From: an uncultured Lachnospiraceae bacterium
GTDB lineage: Bacteria > Bacillota_A > Clostridia > Lachnospirales > Lachnospiraceae
Direction of reading: 5' to 3'
NCBI GenBank assembly: GCA_947564305.1
Contig: CANOBT010000028.1
Coordinates: forward strand, 1 to 45,059
DNA: 45,059 nucleotides
The notes beneath the pieces are model-generated. The model saw only the letters and a program-made list of their open reading frames with translations. It was not told the origin of the DNA and made no database searches. The position numbers were made by a program, and so were the translations under genes. Shown piece after piece: positions 28,460 to 37,146 of the stretch (position 1 is its first letter; every line of letters starts with the position of its first letter).

Positions 28460-28477
28460 CTTTATTTCAAAGATTTT
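28460..28477 (-). promoter_or_regulatory. CTTTG-type operator box, symporter promoter
   Basis: Minus-strand AAAATCTTTGAAATAAAG, 8 nt upstream of the -35 TTGACA. The same box at the same distance from TTGACA occurs before the polyol operon (37184-37201). The core CTTTGAAATAAAG is a near-palindrome. Confidence 0.6.
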
Positions 28478-28542
28478 TGTTTGTTTTATCCATTTTTCTC
28501 CCGATTATATTCGTTATTATTTTTTTGTTTTGTGCATTTTGT

Positions 28543-28560
28543 CTTTGTTTCAAAGATTTT
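28543..28560 (-). promoter_or_regulatory. CTTTG-type operator box, perfect palindromic copy
   Basis: CTTTGTTTCAAAG (28543-28555) is a perfect 5-3-5 inverted repeat, and the 18-mer including ATTTT matches the boxes at 28460 and 37184. It lies between the DeoR stop and the symporter promoter. CTTTGAAAC at 28595-28603 is another half-match. Confidence 0.55.
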
Positions 28561-28605
28561 ATCAAAGGTAAAAAAAGAGATTTTTCTATTTATGCTTTGA
28601 AACAT

Positions 28606-28652
28606 AAAAAAAAGAGCCATTGTTCACAGACTGTACTCTGCTCTCCAATGAC
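28606..28652 (-). terminator. Intrinsic terminator of the DeoR-family gene
   Basis: On the minus strand GTCATTG (28646-28652) pairs with CAATGGC (28616-28622), with an inner CAGA/TCTG stem, followed by TCTTTTTTTT. It lies about 45 nt past the DeoR stop. Confidence 0.75.
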
Positions 28653-28670
28653 CCTAATCTCTCGTTTAGG
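28652..28670. repeat. 19-bp element, copy 2 (DeoR 3' side)
   Basis: CCCTAATCTCTCGTTTAGG, one base different from the element at 22115-22133. Here it lies between the DeoR stop codon and its terminator. Confidence 0.5.
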
Positions 28671-28698
28671 TATATATTTTAATGAATAAAAACTCTCT

Positions 28699-29556
28699 TT
28701 AATAAATCAATCGAATTCCGTTTTCTTCACAATACTGTATCCATACGTCTCCCGGTCTTCTGTCGGTAATGATATAGTTTACGCTTTGAAGGTCCGTCAA
28801 ACATACAAATGCTGTCTGGTCAAACTTAGAGTGATCCACAAGAAGCGCAACCTCCTGCGCCTGCTCTAACATCAATTTCTTAATCTCCGCCTCACTCTCA
28901 TTAGAATCCAGAACACCTTTCTCGATATTCAGACTCTTGCAGCTTATCAAAGCGAGACTGACATTATATTTGCTGATATTCGTTTTTGCCAATTGTCCCT
29001 GCAGTGACAGAGACTTCTTATTAAATTCTCCGCCTGTCGAAATAATATGAAACGAAGACTGTTGAAATTCCCGGAATACTTCTGTCGAATTGGTCACAAT
29101 CGTCACATCCCGGTTATCTGGTATCAGCTTCAGCGCCTCGACAACAGTGGTACTGGAATCTGCGATAATCGTATTCTTATCCTCCAATAATGCGGCCGTC
29201 TTACGTGCGATGTCCTGCTTTTCCCGCAGATGCTTCGTAAGCCTCTTATAAAAATGAACGTTCTCCTTTTGAACATCCGCATTCCAAATCGCCCCACCAT
29301 GAATCCTGGTCACGACTCCCTCTAGTTCCAGTTTATCCAAATCCCTCCGGATTGTCTCTTCGGTCACAGAGCACTGCCTGCTTAATTCCGCAACCGACAC
29401 CTTTTTCACATTCTGGATATGCTGTCTGATCACCATCAGTCTTTCTTTACTCGACATGCTTTCTTCCCTCTCCTCATCCTCAGTACCAGAGACATCTCTA
29501 TTTAATAATATACCAGTCTCTTTGGTATTTGCAAGGACTTTTTCCTTTGAAAGCAT
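28699..29556 (-). CDS. DeoR-family regulator of the polyol operon
   Basis: A 285-aa repressor. The DeoR helix-turn-helix is at about 37-90 (KERLMVIRQHIQNVKKVSVAELSRQCSVTEETIRRDLDKLELEGVVTRIHGGAI), followed by the sugar-phosphate sensor domain (TIVTNSTEVF, ISTGGEFNKKSLSLQG, LLVDHSKFDQTAFV). DeoR proteins respond to phosphorylated sugars made by their pathway. AAAGGAGG before the ATG at 29556 supports this start, which adds about 33 residues before the DNA-binding domain; a second start at 29457 (AGGGAAG) would give the usual length. It is the last gene of the polyol cluster, 140 nt after the aldo/keto reductase, and CTTTGAAA half-sites overlap its ribosome binding site. Confidence 0.93.
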   Translation of the reverse strand: MLSKEKVLANTKETGILLNRDVSGTEDEEREESMSSKERLMVIRQHIQNVKKVSVAELSRQCSVTEETIRRDLDKLELEGVVTRIHGGAIWNADVQKENVHFYKRLTKHLREKQDIARKTAALLEDKNTIIADSSTTVVEALKLIPDNRDVTIVTNSTEVFREFQQSSFHIISTGGEFNKKSLSLQGQLAKTNISKYNVSLALISCKSLNIEKGVLDSNESEAEIKKLMLEQAQEVALLVDHSKFDQTAFVCLTDLQSVNYIITDRRPGDVWIQYCEENGIRLIY

Positions 29557-29565
29557 ATTTACCTC

Positions 29566-29617
29566 CTTTGAAACGCGTACCTTTGTTCAAAAGTATGCAT
29601 TAAAATGCCTTTGAAAG
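29566..29617 (-). promoter_or_regulatory. Cluster of CTTTG/CAAAG half-sites upstream of the DeoR gene
   Basis: CTTTGAAAC (29566-29574), CTTTGTTCAAAAG (29581-29593) and CTTTGAAAG (29609-29617) crowd the 60 nt before the start codon. They match the boxes at the symporter and polyol promoters, consistent with autoregulation. Confidence 0.5.
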
Positions 29618-29695
29618 ACAGACAGGTAAGTTTTTTAATTGGCCCAGCCATTAGTAAGGCCAGGCCATAAGGAGTAAAGAAACAGTTTTTAATTT

Positions 29696-30679
29696 TTATT
29701 TGTCAATATCCTCCGCCAGTTTCCGCATGTAAGCAACATCCTCTGCCTCTAATTCTATCTCCGCAGACTTGATATTTTCTTCAATCTGTCCGACTGTCGT
29801 GGAACCGCTCAGCAGGTTGATGAATTCACCCTGAGCGAGAATCCATGCGAGCGCCAGATTTGCGATAGTACAATCGTATTTTTCACAGAGAGGTTTCCAC
29901 TGATCCATCATGTCCATTGCTTTCTGCATGTTGTCCGGCTGGAACCATTTCTTCGGAATCTGAGCGCCTACCGGCTTGTAATCTCTTGGAAGAGCCCCGC
30001 TTAACAGTCCCATCTCCAATGGAGAGTATGCCTGGATTGTCACGTTGTTCTCTTTGCAGACCGGAAGCAGATCTTCTTCGATACCACGATCCAGAATACT
30101 ATATTTTGCCTGTACGATATCAAGAGAACCGTACTTTAAGTATTCTTTGATATGGTTTACATCTACGTTTGCTGCACCGATTGCACGAATCTTGCCCTGA
30201 GCCTTCAAGTCATTTAACACCTCCATAGTCTCTGATATTGGAGTGAAATATGGCTCTACTGCCTGCCAGTGTGTCATATAAACATCAATATAATCTGTTC
30301 CCAAGCGCTCTAAACTCTGGTCAATTTCTTCCAGAATTGATTCTTTGGAAAGGTTTTTGTAAAGCTGTGTATCTCCTACTTTATTAAACAAACTTCCTTT
30401 TCTGTCATTCCAGATGATACCGCACTTTGTGATGATGACCACATCTTCCCTGTTCATCTCCTCCAGTGCTTTTCCTACAATCTTTTCACTGTTTCCAAAA
30501 TTATATCCTGGTGCAGTGTCTATCAGGTTTACACCCAGTTTCGGGCATTCTCTGATTAAGTCGAGAACTACTTGCAGATCATGATCTCCGCCCCATGCCG
30601 GACCGCCGCCGATAGACCATGTGCCAAGACCCATTCTTGAAATATCTGTACCTGTATTTCCCAGTTTCATCTTTTTCAT
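29696..30679 (-). CDS. Aldo/keto reductase
   Basis: A 327-aa NAD(P)H-dependent oxidoreductase of the aldo-keto reductase barrel fold. The catalytic tetrad is complete: Asp54, Tyr59, Lys85 and His137 (IDTAPGYNFG, VIITKCG, YMTHWQ). The C-terminal cofactor loop region LLSGSTTVGQIEENIKSAEI is present. It reduces an aldehyde or ketone to an alcohol, or the reverse. It closes the polyol operon, about 70 nt after the kinase gene, and could interconvert an aldose or ketose with its alditol. The exact substrate is unknown. Confidence 0.93.
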   Translation of the reverse strand: MKKMKLGNTGTDISRMGLGTWSIGGGPAWGGDHDLQVVLDLIRECPKLGVNLIDTAPGYNFGNSEKIVGKALEEMNREDVVIITKCGIIWNDRKGSLFNKVGDTQLYKNLSKESILEEIDQSLERLGTDYIDVYMTHWQAVEPYFTPISETMEVLNDLKAQGKIRAIGAANVDVNHIKEYLKYGSLDIVQAKYSILDRGIEEDLLPVCKENNVTIQAYSPLEMGLLSGALPRDYKPVGAQIPKKWFQPDNMQKAMDMMDQWKPLCEKYDCTIANLALAWILAQGEFINLLSGSTTVGQIEENIKSAEIELEAEDVAYMRKLAEDIDK

Positions 30680-30749
30680 AATTATCTATTTTCCTTTCTT
30701 GGTCAGCGCAGGCAAATACGCTGCCTGCGCATGTTTCTATGACAGTTTC

Positions 30750-31712
30750 CTACTTTTGCTGCTCATAGTATTCCTTCAGTCTTTCATCAACCTGCTCTCT
30801 TCTCTGTACCCCTGTAGTCGCGCCAATGCTCTGCACACTGATAGAAGCTGTCACATTTGCAAACTCCGCGCATTCCTTTAAGGATTTTCCTTCCAAAATT
30901 GCAGTAATGAATCCGGATGCAAAATTGTCGCCTGCACCAATGGTGTCAATGGCAGTGATGCCTTTCATCGCCGGAACCTCCAGCACGCTTCCGTCCTGGC
31001 TCTTGATGTAGCAACCTTTCTTTCCGGTCTTGATGACCACATGCTGAATTCCGCAGTCAAGAAACTTATCAGCGATTTTTTCCAATTCTGTCTCATCAGT
31101 CATCAGGCATGCTTCATCATAATTCGGGAAGAAGTAATCCACATAGCCTAGTGCCTCTTTGATATCCTCCAAAGTCTCTCCTAATCTGGCCTTTATCATA
31201 TCAGCACAAATCACCATACCCTGCTTCTTTGCCTCCTGGAAAATCTGAACCAGTGCTTTGCAGTCCAACAGCGGATTGTTGAAGATACTCGCCAATGACA
31301 ACAGCCTTGCCTCTCCCAGTCTGGAAAGGTCCACATCATCAATGGTCATTTTCCACAGGCTTCCATTGCGGTTTGTCACAAAAGTCCGTTCTCCGTCAGC
31401 GGTCACGAGACCCACGTTGATGGATGTATCAATTCCTTCTCTGACTTTGATTCCGGAGTAGTCTATACCATTCTTTTCACAATGTTCTATTATAAAATTG
31501 CCAACCGCATCCCGGCCTACCATGCTCATCAGCCCGATTTTATGTCCCAGACGAGACATTATCGTCGCCTCGTTGATTGCATCTCCTCCGATTGTCATGG
31601 AAATCTGCTGTAACGGAAATGATTCAATCTCGAACATATCCCGATTGACTGGCTGTAGTGGAATATCTACGATTGCAGCGCCAACGCAGATTGCATCTAA
31701 TTTTTTCTCCAC
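30750..31712 (-). CDS. PfkB-family carbohydrate kinase
   Basis: A 320-aa ribokinase-fold kinase. The N-terminal GGDAINEA (42-49) matches the family's first signature and DTIGAGDNFASGF (256-268) the second, with Asp262 as catalytic base and the anion hole GAGD. It phosphorylates a sugar from ATP; fructose, tagatose, allulose and similar ketoses are all possible. The start is a GTG only 2 nt after the aldolase stop (31715), so the two are tightly coupled. AAGGCGG serves as ribosome binding site. It is the only kinase in the operon. Confidence 0.94.
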   Translation of the reverse strand: MEKKLDAICVGAAIVDIPLQPVNRDMFEIESFPLQQISMTIGGDAINEATIMSRLGHKIGLMSMVGRDAVGNFIIEHCEKNGIDYSGIKVREGIDTSINVGLVTADGERTFVTNRNGSLWKMTIDDVDLSRLGEARLLSLASIFNNPLLDCKALVQIFQEAKKQGMVICADMIKARLGETLEDIKEALGYVDYFFPNYDEACLMTDETELEKIADKFLDCGIQHVVIKTGKKGCYIKSQDGSVLEVPAMKGITAIDTIGAGDNFASGFITAILEGKSLKECAEFANVTASISVQSIGATTGVQRREQVDERLKEYYEQQK

Positions 31713-31714
31713 GA

Positions 31715-32551
31715 TTATTCCGCCTTTCCGTCATCTCCGAATAAAACGATTTTTTCTAGTGCACGCTGTTTTACTGCTGCTCTTACGGCTCTTTCTAATT
31801 CCAGGAATGGTTTGTCAACATTTGCTCCGATTGCAGTCATAGCTGCCTGGCAAAGCTCTGTATGGATATTGATCTTTGCGATTCCGAGAGAAATTGCTGT
31901 TTTGATATCCTCATCGCCGATTCCTGATGCGCCGTGAAGTACCAACGGTACGGATACGGCATCTCTAACCTTCTCTACCACTTCAAAGTTCAGCTTTGGC
32001 TCAGAGGTATAAACGCCGTGCTGGTTTCCGATTGCAACTGCCAGAGAATCACAGCCTGTACGCTCTACAAACTCTGCTGCCTGAGACGGATCTGTGTACT
32101 GATAGCTTGCCAGAGCCTCCTCGTAAACAGTCTCATTTCCTACATGTCCTAACTCTGCCTCTACCGGGATTCCCAGTGGATGGAAGTAATCTACAACTTC
32201 TTTTGTAAGACGGATGTTCTCTTCAAATTCATACGCAGAAGCATCTCTCATGACAGAATTCATTCCATGATTGTATGCATTCTGTACGATTTCCATGCTG
32301 CGGCCATGATCCCAATGTGTGATAACCGGAACAGTTGCTTTCTTTGCCATAGAAACCATCATATGGCAGAAATCTTCAAAAGAAGTATTTCCTACGAATC
32401 CTGTACCGAAAGAAATGATAACCGGTGCCTTTGTCTCCTCTGCCGCGTCCATAACGCCCATCAGCATCTCTGCATTCCATACATTAAAGTGAGGAATTGC
32501 GAATTTTCCTTCTTTTGCTTTGTTTTCCCAATATCTGATATCTGCTAACAT
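31715..32551 (-). CDS. Class II (zinc) ketose-phosphate aldolase, FBA/GatY-like
   Basis: A 278-aa zinc aldolase. Residues align with GatY/KbaY: Asp81 and His82 in HWDHG, EAELG (131-135), the zinc ligands His178 (GNQHG) and His206 (LHGASG), and NIHTE in the last third. All three zinc ligands and the catalytic Asp are present, so it should be active. Several substrate-loop positions differ from the usual HLDHG, LHGGSG and N(I/V)(A/D)T(D/E), so the substrate may not be fructose or tagatose bisphosphate. It is coupled to the PfkB gene. Confidence 0.92.
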   Translation of the reverse strand: MLADIRYWENKAKEGKFAIPHFNVWNAEMLMGVMDAAEETKAPVIISFGTGFVGNTSFEDFCHMMVSMAKKATVPVITHWDHGRSMEIVQNAYNHGMNSVMRDASAYEFEENIRLTKEVVDYFHPLGIPVEAELGHVGNETVYEEALASYQYTDPSQAAEFVERTGCDSLAVAIGNQHGVYTSEPKLNFEVVEKVRDAVSVPLVLHGASGIGDEDIKTAISLGIAKINIHTELCQAAMTAIGANVDKPFLELERAVRAAVKQRALEKIVLFGDDGKAE

Positions 32552-32608
32552 TTGTTTTCCTCCTGAATCTTGTTTTCGTTTCGCTTATATTTCTATAAAA
32601 TCTGCTGA

Positions 32609-33658
32609 CTACTCGGCATCCTCAATCTTGATAACACCTTTGATGATATCTTTCTTGCAGTTTACGGACTCCTCAAAAGCTCTCTGCACATCCTGATAAT
32701 CGTAAATATGTGTCACCATAGATTTTACATCGAATTTTCCGGATGCAATGGCATCAATGGTCATGGGATAGTTATTTGCATAACGGAATACAGTCTGAAT
32801 CGTTACTTCACGGTTAATCTTCAAGAAATCAATCGGCACTTCACCAGGAATTGTACCAACAATCATAATCTTTCCGCCTCTTGCAACAATCTGAGGCGCC
32901 TGCTTCGCGGTAATCTGAGAGCCTGCAGTCTCAAATACGATATCTGCGCCCAACTCTCCAACCAGTTCCTTACATCTGCTGATGGTATCTTCTTCCATTC
33001 CGTTGATGACCTCAGATGCACCCAGCTCTTTTGCCATTTCCAGACGTTTCGGCATTACATCCACAACGATAATATCCGTTGCGCCAAGGCTCTTGCAGCC
33101 CTGTAATGTCATCAGTCCGATGCAGCCTGCACCCAGGATGACAATCTTTTTGCCCAATCTTGCGCCGCCTTCCATGGCTGCGTGCATTCCAACTGCTGCC
33201 GGCTCCACAAGCGCGCCTTCCATGGTGCTCATGTTTTCCGGAAGTTTATAGGTAAAGTTTTCCGGATGACACAGATAATTTGTCAATGCGCCTCTGTAGT
33301 TTGGCTGTGTGGCCATGAAATCTACGTCAGGACATATATTGTAGTGTCCCTCCAGACAATATTTACATTTTCCGCATGGTACGCCTGGTTCAATATTTAC
33401 ACGGTCGCCTGGTTTGAATTTTGTTACTTTGCTTCCTACCTGTACAACTGTCCCTGCACATTCATGTCCTAAACCAATCTTCTGATTTGGGTCTTTCGGC
33501 GGGATAAACGGGCCTGACTCGAATCCATGTACGTCGGAACCGCAGATTCCTACATACTCTACTTTTAACATAATTTCATCGTCTTTTGGCACTGGTACAG
33601 GTGCGTCTTTAATTTCCATCGTTCCAGGAACAACCAGAATTGCCTCTGTATTTTTCAT
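32609..33658 (-). CDS. Zinc-dependent polyol dehydrogenase (sorbitol/xylitol/L-iditol dehydrogenase family)
   Basis: A 349-aa medium-chain dehydrogenase. Catalytic zinc ligands are Cys39 (GICGSDVH), His65-Glu66 (GHE) and Glu152 (LVEP); the structural zinc site has Cys95, 98, 101 and 109. The NAD loop is GAGCIG (about 176-181). The C-terminal block FRYANNYPMTIDAIASGKFDV is characteristic of sorbitol and xylitol dehydrogenases. It would oxidise an alditol to a 2-ketose with NAD. The start at 33658 follows AAGGAAGG, discarding 11 codons of open frame; 37 nt separate it from the MFS stop. Confidence 0.93.
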   Translation of the reverse strand: MKNTEAILVVPGTMEIKDAPVPVPKDDEIMLKVEYVGICGSDVHGFESGPFIPPKDPNQKIGLGHECAGTVVQVGSKVTKFKPGDRVNIEPGVPCGKCKYCLEGHYNICPDVDFMATQPNYRGALTNYLCHPENFTYKLPENMSTMEGALVEPAAVGMHAAMEGGARLGKKIVILGAGCIGLMTLQGCKSLGATDIIVVDVMPKRLEMAKELGASEVINGMEEDTISRCKELVGELGADIVFETAGSQITAKQAPQIVARGGKIMIVGTIPGEVPIDFLKINREVTIQTVFRYANNYPMTIDAIASGKFDVKSMVTHIYDYQDVQRAFEESVNCKKDIIKGVIKIEDAE

Positions 33659-33695
33659 AAGATTCTTTCCTTCCTTATTATATATAAACAACTTG

Positions 33696-35078
33696 TTATT
33701 CTACATTACCGATATCCTCAACGGATTCTCCTCTTGTCTCAACACCAAAGATGAATACACATACAGCGATGATTGCAGCAACAATAGAAATCAGGACGAA
33801 TACTCCGCCGCTTCCCATGGAGCTTGCAACGGAAGTTACAAGGAATGGGAAGAAAATGTTGCTGACACGGCCCATTGCATTACAGAAACCGGAACCGGAA
33901 AGCTTCGCTGATGTCGGCCACATCTCCGGAACATATACTGCAGATGCGTAACATACATACATATAAATTACGGTATTCAAGCAGAATGTAGAAACAATCA
34001 ATGCTGTCATCTGTGTCTGCTGTCCTGTGATGATTCCAAGAACCGCCATACCTACCAGTAAGATTACACCCATAACACGTCTCGGAATCTTATCCATAAT
34101 CAGGGATGCAATAAAGATTCCAAATGGTGCGCCGAACAGTCCGAACATGGTCATAAACTGTGACTGAGACGTATCATACCCTAATGATCTTAAAAGGGAA
34201 GGCATCCAGGTCATCAATGTATACTGAATCGTATTCATACCAATCAGTACCAGAGAACCAACAATCGTTCTCTTTAAAAGTTTTCCCTTGAACAATGCGG
34301 AATATGGAAGCTGTTTTACAGCCTTCGGAGCTTCTGTTACCGGCGGAAGAGGCTTGCCGGTGGAAGCTTCGATTTCTTTTTCAATTCTTGTCATGATTTC
34401 GTCTGCTTCATCCACTCTTCCCTGCGCCTCCAGCCATCTTGGAGATTCCGGGAATTTCTTTGCAATCAATAAAGATGCAATGATGGAAAGGATGGATGGA
34501 ATCATGTACTGAACTCTCCAGTTCATGTTGTAGCTCATCCCTGTCAGAGCGATTACAAATGCGATTCCGTTACAGATTGGGTGCGCCCAGTTTCCAATGA
34601 AGGAGTTCCGGCTTGACCAAACACCACGGTTTCTGCCTGGAACATACTCTGTAAATCCTGCGAACAATACAACGAGGAGCGCGCCAAGTCCAAATCCTTG
34701 CACCAGTCTGAATACATAAAGTACTCCGATATTTGGGGAAATAGCTCCGCCAATCATTGCGATGATATGTATAATTTCATATAAAAGAATACTCTTTTTA
34801 CGTCCAATCTTATCGCCAATCGGACCGCCGACTAATGCACCAAACAACTGTCCTGCCGTGTAAGTCGTGCCCCACATGGCCAGAAGTGCGCTTCCCTCTT
34901 CCAACCAATGTAATTCATTCAGCAGGATATTCTGTACTGCACCGCCGATTCCGTTTGACCAGCAAACCAACAATGCAAACGCTGATACTAACCACATTTT
35001 TATATGCCAGCCTGAATTCGGGAGACGGTCAAGTCTTGCACCGATATTCACACTCTTTGTTTTTGTATTAGATGCCAT
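33696..35078 (-). CDS. MFS transporter of the polyol operon
   Basis: A 460-aa major facilitator with 12 predicted membrane helices and a central loop (about 215-250). The cytoplasmic motif between helices 2 and 3 reads GGPIGDKIGRKKS and the helix 4-5 region EYVPGRNRGVW, matching the sugar/metabolite proton symporter group of MFS. It is the only transporter in the operon and so probably imports the sugar alcohol or ketose intact, unphosphorylated. That agrees with the presence of dehydrogenases and a separate kinase. AAAGGAAAA precedes the ATG. Confidence 0.92.
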   Translation of the reverse strand: MASNTKTKSVNIGARLDRLPNSGWHIKMWLVSAFALLVCWSNGIGGAVQNILLNELHWLEEGSALLAMWGTTYTAGQLFGALVGGPIGDKIGRKKSILLYEIIHIIAMIGGAISPNIGVLYVFRLVQGFGLGALLVVLFAGFTEYVPGRNRGVWSSRNSFIGNWAHPICNGIAFVIALTGMSYNMNWRVQYMIPSILSIIASLLIAKKFPESPRWLEAQGRVDEADEIMTRIEKEIEASTGKPLPPVTEAPKAVKQLPYSALFKGKLLKRTIVGSLVLIGMNTIQYTLMTWMPSLLRSLGYDTSQSQFMTMFGLFGAPFGIFIASLIMDKIPRRVMGVILLVGMAVLGIITGQQTQMTALIVSTFCLNTVIYMYVCYASAVYVPEMWPTSAKLSGSGFCNAMGRVSNIFFPFLVTSVASSMGSGGVFVLISIVAAIIAVCVFIFGVETRGESVEDIGNVE

Positions 35079-35188
35079 AATTTTTTCCTTTCTTTTCTCA
35101 TCCTTTTTTCTAACTTTATCAGATGGTATTTTGTAACCACTTGCGACGCAAGTGAATTTCCATATCTTTTTTCACACGATAATTTACA

Positions 35189-35881
35189 TTATCTTGCACA
35201 GGTGGAAAGTTCTGTTTTCACTTCATTTTCCATGATTTCCCATGCTTTTTTGATGTCCGGATCCTTATTCCACAGTGCCGGCGGCCCTAACACCACCACG
35301 TCTGCTCCCGCTTCATATAAAGGACCATATACGCCTGCATTCATAGAACCGTCTGCTTCAATCAGAAAATCAAGTCCCATATCCTTTCTCCACTGCACCA
35401 GAGTACGAATCTTATCATACATCTGTGTGATTACTTTCTGTCCTGCATAACCCGCGTCCACAATCATAATGGTTACCTTAGACAACAGAGGAAGATAATA
35501 ACGGATTCCTTCCAGAGGGGCAGCCGGATTCATTGCAATACCCGCCTTGCACCCAAGGGAAATGATTTTATTCAGGGTTACAAATGCATCACTCTCGATA
35601 CAGTCTGTGTGAGGCGTAATATACTCCGCACCCGCCTCCGCGCAGGCTTCGATGTATTCCTGGGGATGCTTGATCATCAGGTGGGCATCCATAGGCGTTT
35701 TGACTACCTTTTTCAAAACAGTCATGAAGTCCGGTCCTACACCGAATGTTTTTACATAGTTTCCGTCCTTGATGTCGATGTGGAGAAAGTCCGCATGTTC
35801 ATCTATGAACCGTACCTGATTTTCAAAATCGTACAAATCGCAGCACCCCATGGATGGCGCTAATAATAATCTTTTTTCCAT
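35189..35881 (-). CDS. alsE: Ketose-6-phosphate 3-epimerase, AlsE/Rpe family
   Basis: A 230-aa TIM-barrel epimerase. The metal ligands His34, Asp36 (LHIDIKDG), His67 (DAHLMI) and Asp177 (IEADGS) are intact; the two Asp are also the acid and base. It matches Escherichia coli AlsE more closely than Rpe, for example FIDEHADFLHIDI versus FIDSHADYFHIDI and AGADVVVLGPPALFN-like ends, as far as memory allows. The expected reaction is D-allulose 6-phosphate to fructose 6-phosphate or an equivalent inversion at carbon 3. Its ribosome binding site AGGAG sits at the foot of a long hairpin. The exact substrate is an inference. Confidence 0.82.
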   Translation of the reverse strand: MEKRLLLAPSMGCCDLYDFENQVRFIDEHADFLHIDIKDGNYVKTFGVGPDFMTVLKKVVKTPMDAHLMIKHPQEYIEACAEAGAEYITPHTDCIESDAFVTLNKIISLGCKAGIAMNPAAPLEGIRYYLPLLSKVTIMIVDAGYAGQKVITQMYDKIRTLVQWRKDMGLDFLIEADGSMNAGVYGPLYEAGADVVVLGPPALWNKDPDIKKAWEIMENEVKTELSTCAR

Positions 35882-35901
35882 TTTATTATATTCTCCTATA
35901 T

Positions 35902-35958
35902 CAAAGCCGCAGGTATATAATATTTACGTGAGATGAGGAGGGTATATCTGCGGCTTTG
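35902..35958 (-). other. Long intercistronic hairpin between dehydrogenase and epimerase genes
   Basis: CAAAGCCGCAG (35902-35912) pairs with CTGCGGCTTTG (35948-35958), extended by TATA/TATA. There is no U-tract, so it is not a standard terminator. Its downstream foot adjoins the epimerase ribosome binding site, and both arms also end in TTTCAAAG-like half-sites. It may stabilise or split the message. Confidence 0.6.
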
Positions 35959-35976
35959 AAAACCAGCTTTTAGGAA

Positions 35977-37053
35977 TTAGTCTTCAAAATCATAGTGGAA
36001 AATGACTTTGATCGCTTCTTTATTTGCCATCAGTTCAAATCCTTTTTCCCACTCAGAAAGTCCAAGTCTGTGTGTGATCATCGGCTGAACCTTAATCTGT
36101 CCGGATTCCAGAAGACGGATTGCGTTTCTCCAGGATGTAGAATCATAAGCCATATGTCCGATGATGCTCTTGTTCCAGGATGTAATATCGTTGATAGAGA
36201 ATTCTAATGGCTTGAAGCCCATACCTACACGGACAACTTCTCCGTTTGGACGAAGCATCTCAATTGCCTGCTTCAGAGCGATATTTGCGCCGGAACATTC
36301 AACAACTAATCCAAGGTTATCTCTTCCGCAGATTTCCGTACATCTCTTTACTACGTCTTCCTTGGAGCCGTTTACAACATGAGTAGCGCCCAATTCTTTT
36401 GCAACACCGAAGCGAACCTTCGTGTCTTCTTCCAGACCAACCATCACGATATTTACAGCGCCCATGATTCTTGCAACCTGTACGGCAAAGAGTCCTAACG
36501 GGCCGGTTCCGAATACAACAACATCCTGCCCCGGCAGCAGATGTGCCTGCTGTGCGATTGCTTTATAAGAATTGCAGATTGGGTCAAGTACTGCAGCTTC
36601 TTCGTATTTTACATTCTCCGGAATTTCCCAGATTGCATGTTTATGTATTCTCAAGATTTCTCCTGGAACCTTGCAGTACTTAGAAAAGCCGCCGCCCCAT
36701 GTATTGTTGTCCAGTCCAAGGTTTACCTTATTCTCACAGCAGAGGAAATCACCTTGTTCACAAGCCGGGCATACGCCGCATACATGAGCGCTGTTGTCAG
36801 ATACGACTCTCTGACCAACCTTCCAGTCTTTTACCAGTTCGCCTACTTTTACGATCTCTCCGGCAAACTCATGGCCACGGATGGAATTAAATTCATCAGA
36901 ACCATTGTCAACCTTGTAGTGCTTCATATCTGCTCCGCAGATTGCCGCTGCTTTGATTTCAATAATAATGTCTTCTGGCCCACATTCCGGTTCTGGCACG
37001 TCGATCATACGATATCCGCCAAATGCCTTTCCATATCTTGCTAATGCTTTCAT
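35977..37053 (-). CDS. Zinc-dependent alcohol/polyol dehydrogenase (first gene of the operon)
   Basis: A 358-aa medium-chain dehydrogenase. Cys39 (ICGAD), His61-Glu62 (GHEF) and Asp157 (VLDPIC) occupy the catalytic zinc positions, the last an Asp where the sister enzyme has Glu. The structural zinc Cys are at 92, 95, 98 and 106, and the cofactor loop is GTGPLG (182-187). It is only distantly related to the second dehydrogenase of the operon, so the two probably act on different carbons or different substrates. AAGGAG lies before the ATG at 37053, and the operon promoter is about 95 nt upstream. Confidence 0.92.
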   Translation of the reverse strand: MKALARYGKAFGGYRMIDVPEPECGPEDIIIEIKAAAICGADMKHYKVDNGSDEFNSIRGHEFAGEIVKVGELVKDWKVGQRVVSDNSAHVCGVCPACEQGDFLCCENKVNLGLDNNTWGGGFSKYCKVPGEILRIHKHAIWEIPENVKYEEAAVLDPICNSYKAIAQQAHLLPGQDVVVFGTGPLGLFAVQVARIMGAVNIVMVGLEEDTKVRFGVAKELGATHVVNGSKEDVVKRCTEICGRDNLGLVVECSGANIALKQAIEMLRPNGEVVRVGMGFKPLEFSINDITSWNKSIIGHMAYDSTSWRNAIRLLESGQIKVQPMITHRLGLSEWEKGFELMANKEAIKVIFHYDFED

Positions 37054-37146
37054 GTTCTTCTCCTTTTCTTCATGAATCTAAAGTCCATTTTGCTTCTTGC
37101 ATCTTTTTTGCTTCCGGCCGGAAACGTTGTTCCTTGATGTAGTTAC

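Noticed and set aside
28477..28689. 70-aa hydrophobic plus-strand frame between symporter and DeoR genes
   Set aside because: The hydrophobicity comes from T-rich regulatory DNA; the frame crosses operator boxes and the DeoR terminator and has no ribosome binding site.
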